Of a DNA stretch of 16,725 nucleotides, positions 6,488-14,212 are shown one piece after another. The position numbers were made by a program, and so were the translations under genes. The DNA is taken from NCBI GenBank assembly GCA_041483175.1, contig JBGPFD010000056.1, forward strand, positions 1 through 16,725. Direction: 5' to 3'. The DNA is from Gp7-AA10 sp041483175. GTDB lineage: Bacteria > Acidobacteriota > Thermoanaerobaculia > Gp7-AA8. Under the pieces are notes generated by a model, which was given only the letters and a program-made list of their open reading frames with translations, did not search any database and was not told where the DNA came from. The stretch's first letter is position 1. The number at the start of each line of letters is the position of its first letter.

Positions 6488-7699
6488 ATGCAGATTTTTG
6501 TTAATACGAATTACAACTTCGTCAGATATCGCCTCTGGGCGGTGGCCTTTTCCCTGGCGTGGGTTGTCATCGGCGCCGGCTTTTATCTGAAGCACGGAAT
6601 CAACTGGGGCATCGACTTCGCCGGCGGCGCGAACATCGTGCTGAAATTTCGCGATCAGGTGCCACTGAACCGCCTGCGCGCCGATATGACCGATGCCTCG
6701 ATCCAGCAGTACGGCAAGTCGGAAGATCGCGCCGTGCTGATCCGACTCCCGGAGCAGCGCAAGGAGACCGACTACGCGGGACAGATCGTGGCCAAACTCC
6801 ATCGCGATCTCAGTCCCGAATCTGCCAGCGGCAAGTTCGATCTCAACTTCCAGGGGCGCGACGGCCTGACCGAGCTGCTGACCAACGTCGATCCCGACAA
6901 CAAGGGGACGCGACCTGACGCACGTGCCTACTACGCCGCCGTGGCGCAGAACGTGATCAACAAGCGCTCCGAGATCGGCCTTTTCACCAACATGCAGCAG
7001 GTCGTTTCCGCGCCGGGCGTAACCACCGGAATCGCCCGCGTGCTCAACGAAAAGACGTTCCTCGGATCGTTCAACGTGCTCAATCAGGAAACGGTCGGCC
7101 CACAGGTCGGCCGCGAGCTGCAGCAGAAGGCCATCTGGGCCGTGGTGCTGTCGACGCTGGCCATGGGCGCCTATCTCTGGATGCGTTTCGACCTGATGTT
7201 CGGCGTCGCCGCGGTGGTCTGCATCATCCACGACGTCTCTGTTTCGCTGGCGTTCCTGGGCATGCTGAACGGCGAGTTCTCACTGAACATCGTTGCCGCG
7301 TTGCTGCTGATCGTCGGCTACTCGATTAACGACACCGTCGTCACCTACGACCGCGTGCGCGAGAACCGGCGCAAGCTGAAAACCCGCGCCACGCTCGAGG
7401 AGCAGCTCAATCTGGCCATGAACCAGACGCTGTCGCGGACGATCCTGACCTCCGGGTCGGTGATCATCGTGCTCATCGCGCTGATTCTGTTCGGCGGCAA
7501 AGTGATCCACGAATTCGCCTGGATCCTGCTGATCGGCGTCATCGCCGGAACCTACTCGACCGTGACCATCGTCCCAGCCGTGGCTATCGCCTGGAACCGT
7601 CTGAGCGGGCGTCGGCACGATATCGCTGGTCCCGCCTCCCGCCCGCGGGCGGAGTCGACCAGCGAGGAGACGGCGCCGCGGAAACGCAAGGCAGTGTAG
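6488..7699 (+). CDS. secF: Protein translocase subunit SecF with enlarged periplasmic domain
   Basis: The 403-residue protein has the SecF landmarks: first helix at about 15-34, G-I-D-F-A-G-G (41-47), V-G-P-Q-V-G (203-208), then five helices with G-Y-S-I-N-D-T-V-V-T-Y-D-R-V-R-E-N (277-293). It forms the proton-driven SecDF motor. Common SecF proteins are near 300-320 residues; here about 80 extra residues (roughly 118-197) lie in the periplasmic domain, ending in a segment (TNMQQVVSAPGVTTGIARVL) that looks like a helix-hairpin-helix turn. The cytoplasmic tail (about 373-403) is low-complexity and basic, and part of it (about residues 379-393) is translated from a long palindrome at 7623-7665. 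A GAGG Shine-Dalgarno precedes the ATG by about 8 nt. Confidence 0.96.
   Translation: MQIFVNTNYNFVRYRLWAVAFSLAWVVIGAGFYLKHGINWGIDFAGGANIVLKFRDQVPLNRLRADMTDASIQQYGKSEDRAVLIRLPEQRKETDYAGQIVAKLHRDLSPESASGKFDLNFQGRDGLTELLTNVDPDNKGTRPDARAYYAAVAQNVINKRSEIGLFTNMQQVVSAPGVTTGIARVLNEKTFLGSFNVLNQETVGPQVGRELQQKAIWAVVLSTLAMGAYLWMRFDLMFGVAAVVCIIHDVSVSLAFLGMLNGEFSLNIVAALLLIVGYSINDTVVTYDRVRENRRKLKTRATLEEQLNLAMNQTLSRTILTSGSVIIVLIALILFGGKVIHEFAWILLIGVIAGTYSTVTIVPAVAIAWNRLSGRRHDIAGPASRPRAESTSEETAPRKRKAV
7623..7665. repeat. Long palindrome in the 3' end of secF
   Basis: Outer arms TCGCTGGTC (7623-7631) and GACCAGCGA (7657-7665) are perfect inverted copies. Inside, 7637-7654 forms a second stem of CTCC-(C)-GCCC with GGGCGGAG around a GC turn, with one bulged base. 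It encodes a stretch of the non-conserved SecF tail. It lies only 35 bp before the heptad array at 7700. No T-run follows, so it is not an ordinary terminator; more likely a palindromic repeat that became coding. Confidence 0.6.
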
Positions 7700-7811
7700 T
7701 CAGGCGTTAGGTTTTAGGTGTTGGGTGTCAGGGGCAAGCACGCGTTTGTGTGAGACGCATCACCTAACGCCTAGCGCCTGAGACCTGACGCCTGATCGCC
7801 GACGCCTATAC
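7700..7811 (+). repeat. Inverted heptad repeat array between secF and maeB
   Basis: The gap holds 16 consecutive 7-bp steps from the base after the secF stop. Five left units (7700-7734) share a YRGG core (consensus TYAGGYG); four non-repeat steps form the centre; seven right units (7763-7811) mostly begin CCTRRNG or CCTGA. The reverse complement of 7763-7795 aligns with 7700-7732 at 25 of 33 positions. Of the 8 differences, all transitions, 7 would be G-U pairs in a plus-strand RNA, so 32 of 33 positions could pair around a 30-nt loop. The last unit runs into the TACAAT box of maeB. Confidence 0.8.
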
Positions 7812-7814
7812 AAT
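7785..7814 (+). promoter_or_regulatory. Probable leaderless promoter of maeB
   Basis: TACAAT (7809-7814) lies 10 nt before the maeB ATG, and CTGACG (7785-7790), supplied by a heptad unit, sits 18 bp upstream as a 4/6 match to the -35 consensus. A start of transcription at the normal distance from such a -10 box would fall about 3-4 nt before or at the ATG, and there is no Shine-Dalgarno. The arrangement recurs at 14296. Confidence 0.5.
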
Positions 7815-7824
7815 CCGGCCTCTT

Positions 7825-10119
7825 ATGGCTGATTCCAATTACGACGACGACGCTCTCGAGTACCACTCAGGCGGTCGTCCCGGAAAAATCGAAGTCGTTC
7901 CGACCAAACCGACCGCCACGCAGCGCGATCTGGCTCTCGCGTACACACCCGGCGTGGCCAAGCCCTGTCTGGAGATCGCTCGCAATCCGGGCGATATTTA
8001 CAAATACACTAATAAGGGAAACTTAGTCGCCGTCATCTCCAATGGCACCGCGGTGCTGGGGCTCGGCAACATCGGTCCCGGGGCGGGCAAGCCGGTGATG
8101 GAAGGAAAGGCGGTGCTGTTCAAACGCTTCGCCGACATCGACGTGTTCGATCTCGAGATCGACACCCGCGACACGGAAGCGTTCATTCAGGCGGTCAAGC
8201 TGCTGGAGCCGACCTTCGGCGGAATCAATCTCGAGGACATCGCCGCACCTGAGTGCTTCGAGATCGAACGGCGGCTGAAGAAGGAGATGAAGATCCCCGT
8301 CTTCCACGACGATCAGCACGGAACGGCGATCATCTCCGCCGCGGCTCTGATGAACGCGCTGGAGGTCGCCGGAAAGAAGATCGACAAGGTCAAGCTGGTG
8401 ATCAGCGGCGCCGGAGCGGCGGCGATGGCCTGCCTGCGGCTCTACATCAAGCTGGGACTGCGAAAAGAGAACGTGATCCTGGCCGACAGCCATGGCGTGA
8501 TTTTCAAGGGGCGCACCAAGTCCATGACGCCGTACAAGGAGGAATTCGCCGCCGACACGAAGGCGCGCACGCTGCTGGAGGCCGTCCGGGGCGCCGATGT
8601 GCTGGTCGGGCTTTCCGTCGGCGGGATCGTGACCAAAGAGATGGTCAAGTCGATGGCCAAGGATCCCATCGTCTTCGCCATGGCCAATCCCGATCCGGAA
8701 ATCACCTACGACGACGCGCGTGCTGCGCGTGCGGACGTGATCATCGCCACCGGCCGCTCCGACTATCCGAATCAGGTCAACAACGTCCTCGGATTTCCGT
8801 TCATCTTCCGCGGCGCGCTCGACTGCCGCGCGACGACGATCAACGACGAGATGGAGCTCGCCGCCGCTCATGCGCTTGCGAATCTGGCGAAGGAAGAAGT
8901 TCCCGATTCCGTTCTCCGGGCGTACGCCACCGACCGATTCACCTTCGGCCGCGAGTACCTGATTCCGAAGCCGTTTGATCACCGCGTGCTGCTCAACGTT
9001 CCCGTGGCCGTGGCCAGGGCGGCCGCCGAAACGGGTGTGGCGCAGGAGCCGATCACCGATTTCGATGCCTACCGTCGCCGGCTGGAAAATCTTCTCGGCC
9101 GTTCGCGCAGCGTCATGCACGCCCTGTACGACCGGGCGAAGCGCGATCCGAAACGGATCGTCTTTCCGGAAGGTGATCAGGAGAAGATCATCCGCGCGGC
9201 GAAGATCCTCATCGACGAGGGGCTGGCGCATCCGATTCTGCTGGTCAAAGAGGAAATCGCACAGCCGCTCCTCGAGAAGCACAACGTCGATCGATCGAAG
9301 ATCTCCATCATCGATATCACCAAAGCGCCTCAACTCGAGCAGTACGCGCGCCGGTTCCATCACCTGCGCCGCCGGCGCGGCATCACCGCGACCGATGCGC
9401 GGCGGATTCTGAACAGCCGCAATTATTTCGCCATGATGATGGTCGAGCAGGGCGATGCCGACGGCGTCATCGCCGGACTGCACGCCTACTATCCCGCCAC
9501 CGTCCGCCCGGCGCTGCAGATCATCAAAACCCGTCCGGGAGTGAAGAACGTCTCCGGCGCGTATCTGCTGATGTTCAAGAATCGAATGCTGGTGCTGGCC
9601 GACACGACGGTCAACATCGATCCCGATGCGGAGATGCTCGCGGAGATCGCTGCGGTAACCGCGGAGACCGCGCGTCGTTTCAACCTCGAGCCGCGCGTGG
9701 CCATGATCTCGTTTTCCAATTTCGGATCGACGCCGCACGCCGAGTCTCAAAAAGTGCGCGAGGCGGTGCGGCTGCTCAACGACCGCCACCCCGATCTCGT
9801 CGTCGACGGCGAGATGCAGGCCGACACCGCGGTCGTCCCCTACATCGCGCGCGAGGATTACCCGTGGAGCCCCATCCAGGGCGATGCGAACGTGCTCATC
9901 TTCCCCAACCTCGATGCCGCGAACGCCGCGTACAAGCTGCTGTGGCGGGTGGGCGGGGCGGAGGTGATCGGGCCGATCCTGCAGGGACTGGCCAAACCGG
10001 TGCATGTACTGCAGCGCGGCGTCGACGTCAACGACGTCGTCAACATGGCCGCCATCGCCGTGATCGACGCGCAGAATGTGGAGCGGCCGCTGCTGCGCAA
10101 GGTGGAAGGCCGCCGGTAG
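7825..10119 (+). CDS. maeB: NADP-dependent malic enzyme, MaeB type (malic enzyme plus phosphotransacetylase-like domain)
   Basis: The 764-residue protein matches the length of E. coli MaeB (about 759). Residues about 1-425 are the malic enzyme: L-A-Y-T-P-G-V-A-K-P (catalytic Tyr region), G-N-I-G-P-G-A-G-K-P-V-M-E-G-K (catalytic Lys region), metal-binding N-L-E-D-I-A and F-H-D-D-Q-H-G-T-A, and the nucleotide-binding I-S-G-A-G-A-A-A. Residues about 428-764 resemble phosphotransacetylase (IVFPEGDQEKI). It oxidatively decarboxylates malate to pyruvate, producing NADPH; in this class the phosphotransacetylase-like part is thought to bind acetyl-CoA for feedback control, not to catalyse. It stands alone between a heptad array and a REP-like element, with its own probable leaderless promoter. 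A 708-residue antisense reading frame over it is a codon-bias shadow. Confidence 0.95.
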   Translation: MADSNYDDDALEYHSGGRPGKIEVVPTKPTATQRDLALAYTPGVAKPCLEIARNPGDIYKYTNKGNLVAVISNGTAVLGLGNIGPGAGKPVMEGKAVLFKRFADIDVFDLEIDTRDTEAFIQAVKLLEPTFGGINLEDIAAPECFEIERRLKKEMKIPVFHDDQHGTAIISAAALMNALEVAGKKIDKVKLVISGAGAAAMACLRLYIKLGLRKENVILADSHGVIFKGRTKSMTPYKEEFAADTKARTLLEAVRGADVLVGLSVGGIVTKEMVKSMAKDPIVFAMANPDPEITYDDARAARADVIIATGRSDYPNQVNNVLGFPFIFRGALDCRATTINDEMELAAAHALANLAKEEVPDSVLRAYATDRFTFGREYLIPKPFDHRVLLNVPVAVARAAAETGVAQEPITDFDAYRRRLENLLGRSRSVMHALYDRAKRDPKRIVFPEGDQEKIIRAAKILIDEGLAHPILLVKEEIAQPLLEKHNVDRSKISIIDITKAPQLEQYARRFHHLRRRRGITATDARRILNSRNYFAMMMVEQGDADGVIAGLHAYYPATVRPALQIIKTRPGVKNVSGAYLLMFKNRMLVLADTTVNIDPDAEMLAEIAAVTAETARRFNLEPRVAMISFSNFGSTPHAESQKVREAVRLLNDRHPDLVVDGEMQADTAVVPYIAREDYPWSPIQGDANVLIFPNLDAANAAYKLLWRVGGAEVIGPILQGLAKPVHVLQRGVDVNDVVNMAAIAVIDAQNVERPLLRKVEGRR

Positions 10120-10120
10120 C

Positions 10121-10177
10121 GATGTAGCGCCGGCTCTCAGCCGGCGCATGAGCCGCCTGGAGAGGCGGCTCTACATC
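10121..10177. repeat. Two-hairpin REP-like element after maeB
   Basis: Outer arms GATGTAG and CTACATC enclose two perfect stems: 9 bp with a CTC loop (10127-10147) and 9 bp with a GGAG loop (10150-10171), separated by AT. It begins one base after the maeB stop. The same architecture, loops included, recurs at 12229 with different but still fully paired stem bases. No T-run follows. Paired imperfect palindromes of this type are usually moved by RAYT (Y1) transposases encoded elsewhere; none is in this window. It could also protect or end the maeB message. Confidence 0.75.
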
Positions 10178-10254
10178 AGGATGCCGCCCCTAGCTGGGAC
10201 GCACGCAGGCCTTGCGGAACATCATGCGTGGTTGCAGTGTTTTGGCCTCGGTCT

Positions 10255-11334
10255 ATGAAAGTGGCTGTCGCCATGTCGGGCGGGGTTGACTCCTCGACCG
10301 CCGCGTACATTCTCAAGTCCGCCGGGCATGATGTGGTCGGTCTTTCGATGCAGATGTACGACAACCTCGCCAACGCCGCGACGGCGTACGGCGGATGCTG
10401 CACGATCGACGATCTGGCCGATGCAAGGCGCGTGGCGTGGAAGCTCGACATCCCGCACTTCACGCTCAACCTCGAGCAGAACTTTCACGAGAAGGTGATC
10501 ACCCCGTTCGTGCAATCGTATCTCCATGGGATGACACCGAGTCCCTGCGTCCTCTGCAATACGCACGTGAAGTTCGACATCTTCCACCGGAAGGCGCAGG
10601 CCATCGGCGCAGAAAAAATCGCCACTGGCCATTACGCGCGAATCTCCGATGCCGGCGGCACGCTCGAATTGCAGAAGGCGAAGGATCGGGCCAAGGATCA
10701 GTCGTATTTTCTTTTCGAGCTCTCACAGGAGCAGCTCGCCGAGGCGATGTTTCCGCTGGGCGAGCTCACGAAGCCTGAGGTGCGCGCCATCGCCGCGCGC
10801 GCCGGACTGCCGGTGGCCGGCAAGAAGGAGTCGTACGAGATCTGTTTCGTTCCGGATAGGGACGGCTACGCGTCGATCGTCGAGCGTGAGACCGGTCTCG
10901 CGCCGGGCGAGGGCGCCGGCGAGATTGTGGACATGGAGGGCAACATCGTCGGCCATCACGACGGCTACTATCACTTCACCATCGGACAGCGTCGTGGTCT
11001 GCAGATCGGAGGGACTCCCCATCGTACGTACGTCGTCGATGTGAATCCGTTCACCCGATGCGTCACCATCGGACCCGGATCGGCGCTGGAGCGGTCGGAG
11101 CTGATCGCCGAACGCGTGCACTGGATCAGCGGCGACACGCCTTCCGGTCCGATCGAGGTGCAGGCGCGGGTCCGCTCGCGAGCGGCTGATGTCGCCGCGA
11201 CGATCACACCATTTGGTGATGCTCAGGCGCGCGTACAATTCGCGCAGAGGCTCCGCGCGGTAGCTCCGGGGCAGGCCGTCGTCTTCTATGACGGCGATCG
11301 CTGCCTCGGTGGCGGATGGATCGCGCGCGGCTGA
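10255..11334 (+). CDS. mnmA: tRNA-specific 2-thiouridylase MnmA
   Basis: The 359-residue enzyme puts sulfur on U34 of Lys, Glu and Gln tRNAs, using ATP and a persulfide relayed from a cysteine desulfurase. It starts M-K-V-A-V-A-M-S-G-G-V-D-S-S, the PP-loop ATP-pyrophosphatase motif. Catalytic cysteines are C101 (P-C-V-L-C-N-T-H-V-K-F) and C197 (S-Y-E-I-C-F-V-P-D), matching E. coli C102 and C199. G-H-Y-A-R-I and K-D-Q-S-Y-F-L-F are also present, and the C-terminal beta-barrel is intact. I chose the ATG at 10255 because the fold begins there; a GTG 27 nt upstream only adds nine unsupported residues. No Shine-Dalgarno is visible, and the 77 bp between the REP-like element and this start shows no recognisable promoter. 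The next gene overlaps or follows at once. Confidence 0.95.
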   Translation: MKVAVAMSGGVDSSTAAYILKSAGHDVVGLSMQMYDNLANAATAYGGCCTIDDLADARRVAWKLDIPHFTLNLEQNFHEKVITPFVQSYLHGMTPSPCVLCNTHVKFDIFHRKAQAIGAEKIATGHYARISDAGGTLELQKAKDRAKDQSYFLFELSQEQLAEAMFPLGELTKPEVRAIAARAGLPVAGKKESYEICFVPDRDGYASIVERETGLAPGEGAGEIVDMEGNIVGHHDGYYHFTIGQRRGLQIGGTPHRTYVVDVNPFTRCVTIGPGSALERSELIAERVHWISGDTPSGPIEVQARVRSRAADVAATITPFGDAQARVQFAQRLRAVAPGQAVVFYDGDRCLGGGWIARG

Positions 11335-12229
11335 ACGTCCCGTGCAAACCGCTATCGTCAGTCAGGAGGAACGAGCACGCCGCGCTGCGCTGCGTGTCTC
11401 CGGCGGGGCGCTTCTTCTCGCCGCGGCAAAGGCGGTGGTCGGCTTTTCCACCGGATCGATCGCTGTGCTGTCGTCGGCGCTTGATTCCGCGGGCGACGTG
11501 CTCGCCTCATTCGCCAATTTCGTCTTCCTCACCATCGCCGCGAAACCGCCCGACGAGAACCATCACTTCGGCCACGGCAAAGCGGAGCATCTCGCGTCGA
11601 TGCTGCAGGGAGTCATCCTTCTCTCCGGCGGCGTGGTGCTGGGGATTCATGCCATCGAGCGCATCCGCAATCCGCGGCCGATCGAGTCGTCGTTCGTGGC
11701 CATCGGGACCATGATCGCGTCGATCGTCGCCACCGTGGGAATCACCGCGTATCTGAAGCGCAACGCCGTTCAGGCCGAGAGCTCCGCGCTCGCCGCCGAC
11801 TCGCTCCACTACACCTCCGACATCGTTTCGAACGGCGCGACGATCGTGGCGTTGGTAATCGTCCGCTGGACCGGCAATCCGCTCTTCGATTCCATCCTGG
11901 GCATTTCCGTCGCCTGCTGGATTGGTTGGAACTCGCTTTATCTGCTCTGGAACGCATCGAGCGATCTGATGGATCCCGCGCTTCCGGAGGGGGAGATCCA
12001 GAAGATCATCCAGGCCATCGAGCGCGCCGATCCGGCCGTGGTCTCCTACCGGCAGTTGCGCACGCGGCGATCGGCGGGGATGCGATTCGTCGATTTCGAG
12101 CTTTGCATCGATCGCCAGGTGTCGTTCGAAAAAGCGCACTTTGTGACCGAGCTGGTGAAGGACCGCATCCGCGAGCACTTTCCGCGCGTGATCATCAACG
12201 CGCACGCAGAGCCGGTGGAACGAATGTGA
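11288..12229 (+). CDS. Cation diffusion facilitator (CDF) family metal exporter, FieF/YiiP-like
   Basis: The 313-residue protein has six probable membrane helices and a C-terminal cytoplasmic domain of about 90 residues. The transport site is DxxxD in helix 2 (D66 and D70 in ALDSAGD) with HxxxD in helix 5 (H174 and D178 in LHYTSD), the D-D-H-D set of E. coli FieF/YiiP, which exchanges zinc, cadmium or iron for protons. HHFGHGKAEH between helices 2 and 3 matches the family's second metal site. The ATG at 11288 overlaps mnmA by 47 bp; a GTG at 11342, 8 bases after the mnmA stop, gives a more usual N-terminus. Neither has a Shine-Dalgarno, so the start is undecided. Exact metal cannot be told. 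Its last seven codons are repeated 75 bp downstream as part of a tandem duplication. Confidence 0.9.
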   Translation: MTAIAASVADGSRAAERPVQTAIVSQEERARRAALRVSGGALLLAAAKAVVGFSTGSIAVLSSALDSAGDVLASFANFVFLTIAAKPPDENHHFGHGKAEHLASMLQGVILLSGGVVLGIHAIERIRNPRPIESSFVAIGTMIASIVATVGITAYLKRNAVQAESSALAADSLHYTSDIVSNGATIVALVIVRWTGNPLFDSILGISVACWIGWNSLYLLWNASSDLMDPALPEGEIQKIIQAIERADPAVVSYRQLRTRRSAGMRFVDFELCIDRQVSFEKAHFVTELVKDRIREHFPRVIINAHAEPVERM

Positions 12230-12281
12230 CGTGGAGCCGGCTCTTAGCCGGCTCGAACCGGCTGGAGAGCCGGTTCTACGT
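12229..12281. repeat. Two-hairpin REP-like element, copy 1 between CDF gene and glmS
   Basis: Hairpin 1 is a perfect 9-bp stem with a CTT loop (12234-12254). Hairpin 2 directly adjoins it: a perfect 9-bp stem with a GGAG loop (12255-12276). ACGT flanks both ends. Compared with the 10121 element the stems differ at several positions on both sides together, keeping full pairing. Confidence 0.75.
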
Positions 12282-12303
12282 TTGAGCCGGTGGAACGAAT
12301 GTG

Positions 12304-12356
12304 ACGTGGAGCCGGCTCTTAGCCGGCTCGAACCGGCTGGAGAGCCGATTCTACGC
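12304..12356. repeat. Two-hairpin REP-like element, copy 2
   Basis: This is the second copy of the 12229 element, carried by the 75-bp duplication. Hairpin 1 (12309-12329) is still perfect; hairpin 2 (12330-12351) has one broken pair from the G-to-A change at 12348. Being between convergent genes, the two copies may also serve as a bidirectional transcript end, though no T-run is present. Confidence 0.7.
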
Positions 12357-12370
12357 TACCGGTTCTACGT

Positions 12371-14203
12371 TTACTCCACCGTGACGCTCTTCGCCAGGTT
12401 CCGCGGCTGATCGACATCGCAGCCGCGGCGCAGCGCGATGTGATACGCGAGGAGCTGCGTCGGCACGACGGTCAGGATCGGCTGCAGCGGTTCGACACTC
12501 CAGGGCACCTCGATCACGTCGTCGGCGAGTTTGCGCATCACCTCGTCGCCTTCGTCGCAGATGACGATCAGTTTTCCGTCACGCGCTTTCACTTCCTGCA
12601 GATTCGAGACGACCTTCTCATAGACCGGCGTGTGCGTGGCGATGGCCACCACCGGCAGGTTCTCGTCGATCAGGGCGATCGGTCCGTGCTTCATCTCGCC
12701 CGCCGGATAGCCCTCGGCGTGGATGTACGAGATTTCTTTCAGCTTCAGCGCTCCCTCGAGGGCAATCGGATAGTGCACGCCGCGTCCGAGGAAAAGAAAA
12801 TCCTGCGACTTGTAGTACTTGTGCGCCAGCTCCTCGATCTGTCGCTCCTTCTTCAGGATCGTCTCCAGCTTCTGCGGAATGACGCGCATCTCGTGCATGG
12901 CGTAGCGGCGGTCGTCGCGATTCCCGCCGCGAAGCTGGCGGATGTAGAGCGACAGCAGAAAGAACGCGGTGAGCTGGGTGGTGAAGGCTTTCGTCGACGC
13001 CACCCCAATTTCCGGACCGGCGTTGGTGTAGATCACGCCGTCCGACATCCGGGTGGCCGCCGCGCCGATCACGTTGCAAATGGTGACCAGCTTCGCCCCC
13101 TTGGCCTTCGCCTCCTGCATGCCAGCGATCGTGTCGGCCGTTTCGCCCGACTGCGTCACGCCGATCATCAGCGTGTGCTCGTCGACGATCGGATTGCGGT
13201 AGCGATACTCCGATCCGTAATCGACCTCGATCGGAATTCGCGCTGCCTCTTCGAGCAGGAATTTTCCGACCAGAGCCGCGTGCCACGAGGTGCCGCAGGC
13301 GACGACGTGCACGCGTTCGAATCGCGACCACTCCTCCGGCGTGAATTGCAGATCGTTGAAGTAGATCTCGCCCGATTCCTCGAACATCCGGCCGTTGAAC
13401 GTGTCCCGCACGGCGCGCGGCTGTTCGTGGATCTCCTTCAGCATGTAGTGCCGGTAGCCTTCCTTCTCGGCCATCACCGCATCCCACAGGATCTTTTTCG
13501 GCGCGCGCTCGACCGGCCGGTCCTTCGAATCGAAGACCCGCACGCTCTTCTGATCGGCGATCGCATACTCGCCATCCTCGAGATAGATGATGTCGCGGGT
13601 GTACAACAGGAGCGGGGCGACGTCCGAGGCGATGATGTTCTCGTTGTCGCCGAGGCCGATCACCAGCGGCGGACCGTGCTTGGCGGCGACGATCGTTCCC
13701 GGCTCGTTGCCGTCGATCATCACCAGCGCGTAGTGTCCCTCGAGCTCCTTCAGCGATTTCTTGACTGCCTCGACGAACTTCGCGCCGCCTTTCAGGTTTT
13801 CCTCGATCAGATGCGCGACCACCTCGGTGTCCGTCTCAGTCTTGAATTCATGTCCAAGCCCCTGCAGACGCTGCTTCAACTGAAGGAAATTCTCGATGAT
13901 CCCGTTGTGGATGACGACGACCTGTCCTGTGCAGTCGCGGTGCGGATGCGCGTTGTTCTCGTTCGGCTTGCCGTGCGTCGCCCACCGCGTGTGGCCCATC
14001 CCGAACGTTCCCTTGATCGGTTTGTCGTTCAGCTTGGCCTCGAGATTCGCCAGCTTCCCTTCGGCGCGCACGATTTCCACGCCGTTACCGTTGACCACCG
14101 CGATGCCCGCGCTGTCGTAGCCGCGGTACTCGAGCTTCTTCAGCCCGGTGATCAGAACCGGCACCACATCACGTGTGCCGACGTAGCCGATGATTCCGCA
14201 CAT
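12371..14203 (-). CDS. glmS: Glutamine-fructose-6-phosphate aminotransferase (isomerizing)
   Basis: The 610-residue enzyme makes glucosamine 6-phosphate from fructose 6-phosphate and glutamine, the first step to UDP-GlcNAc for peptidoglycan and LPS. It begins M-C-G-I-I-G-Y, so Cys2 becomes the N-terminal nucleophile of the glutaminase domain (about residues 2-240). Two SIS isomerase domains follow, with T-Q-S-G-E-T-A-D-T in the first and A-E-G-Y-P-A-G-E-M-K-H-G before the second, and the end is L-A-K-S-V-T-V-E with the catalytic lysine, as in E. coli (609 residues). The start at 14201-14203 is set by the invariant MCGI and by a GGAGG 4 nt upstream; the longer open frame to 14278 is only read-through of the heptad repeat. 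No glmS ribozyme core is recognisable in the leader. Confidence 0.98.
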   Translation of the reverse strand: MCGIIGYVGTRDVVPVLITGLKKLEYRGYDSAGIAVVNGNGVEIVRAEGKLANLEAKLNDKPIKGTFGMGHTRWATHGKPNENNAHPHRDCTGQVVVIHNGIIENFLQLKQRLQGLGHEFKTETDTEVVAHLIEENLKGGAKFVEAVKKSLKELEGHYALVMIDGNEPGTIVAAKHGPPLVIGLGDNENIIASDVAPLLLYTRDIIYLEDGEYAIADQKSVRVFDSKDRPVERAPKKILWDAVMAEKEGYRHYMLKEIHEQPRAVRDTFNGRMFEESGEIYFNDLQFTPEEWSRFERVHVVACGTSWHAALVGKFLLEEAARIPIEVDYGSEYRYRNPIVDEHTLMIGVTQSGETADTIAGMQEAKAKGAKLVTICNVIGAAATRMSDGVIYTNAGPEIGVASTKAFTTQLTAFFLLSLYIRQLRGGNRDDRRYAMHEMRVIPQKLETILKKERQIEELAHKYYKSQDFLFLGRGVHYPIALEGALKLKEISYIHAEGYPAGEMKHGPIALIDENLPVVAIATHTPVYEKVVSNLQEVKARDGKLIVICDEGDEVMRKLADDVIEVPWSVEPLQPILTVVPTQLLAYHIALRRGCDVDQPRNLAKSVTVE

Positions 14204-14207
14204 GGAT

Positions 14208-14212
14208 CCTCC
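14208..14212 (-). promoter_or_regulatory. Ribosome binding site of glmS
   Basis: On the minus strand GGAGG lies 4 nt before the glmS ATG. It directly abuts the heptad array (14213-14296), so in a glmS mRNA that begins upstream of the array, the hairpin would end one base before the Shine-Dalgarno and might affect ribosome access. Confidence 0.8.

Larger units (their letters stand above)
12209..12358 (+). repeat. 75-bp tandem duplication covering the end of the CDF gene and a REP-like element
   Basis: 12209-12283 and 12284-12358 are identical at 72 of 75 positions (differences at 12273/12348, 12281/12356 and 12283/12358). Copy 1 begins exactly at codon 308 of the CDF gene, so copy 2 carries a dead duplicate of its last seven codons including the stop. 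A third, partial copy of the unit's last 14 bases follows at 12359-12372 and overlaps the glmS stop codon (12371-12373). Confidence 0.9.

Noticed and set aside
10121..10177. Rho-independent terminator of maeB
   Set aside because: Strong hairpins, but no T-run after the second stem; same for the copies at 12229-12356. Kept as repeats.
10178..10254. Promoter or small gene between the REP-like element and mnmA
   Set aside because: No -10/-35 pair, ribosome binding site or credible small reading frame could be seen in these 77 bp.
12209..12372. CRISPR-like or phage att repeat
   Set aside because: Only two full copies, directly adjacent, containing the end of the CDF gene; best read as a simple tandem duplication of a REP-like element.
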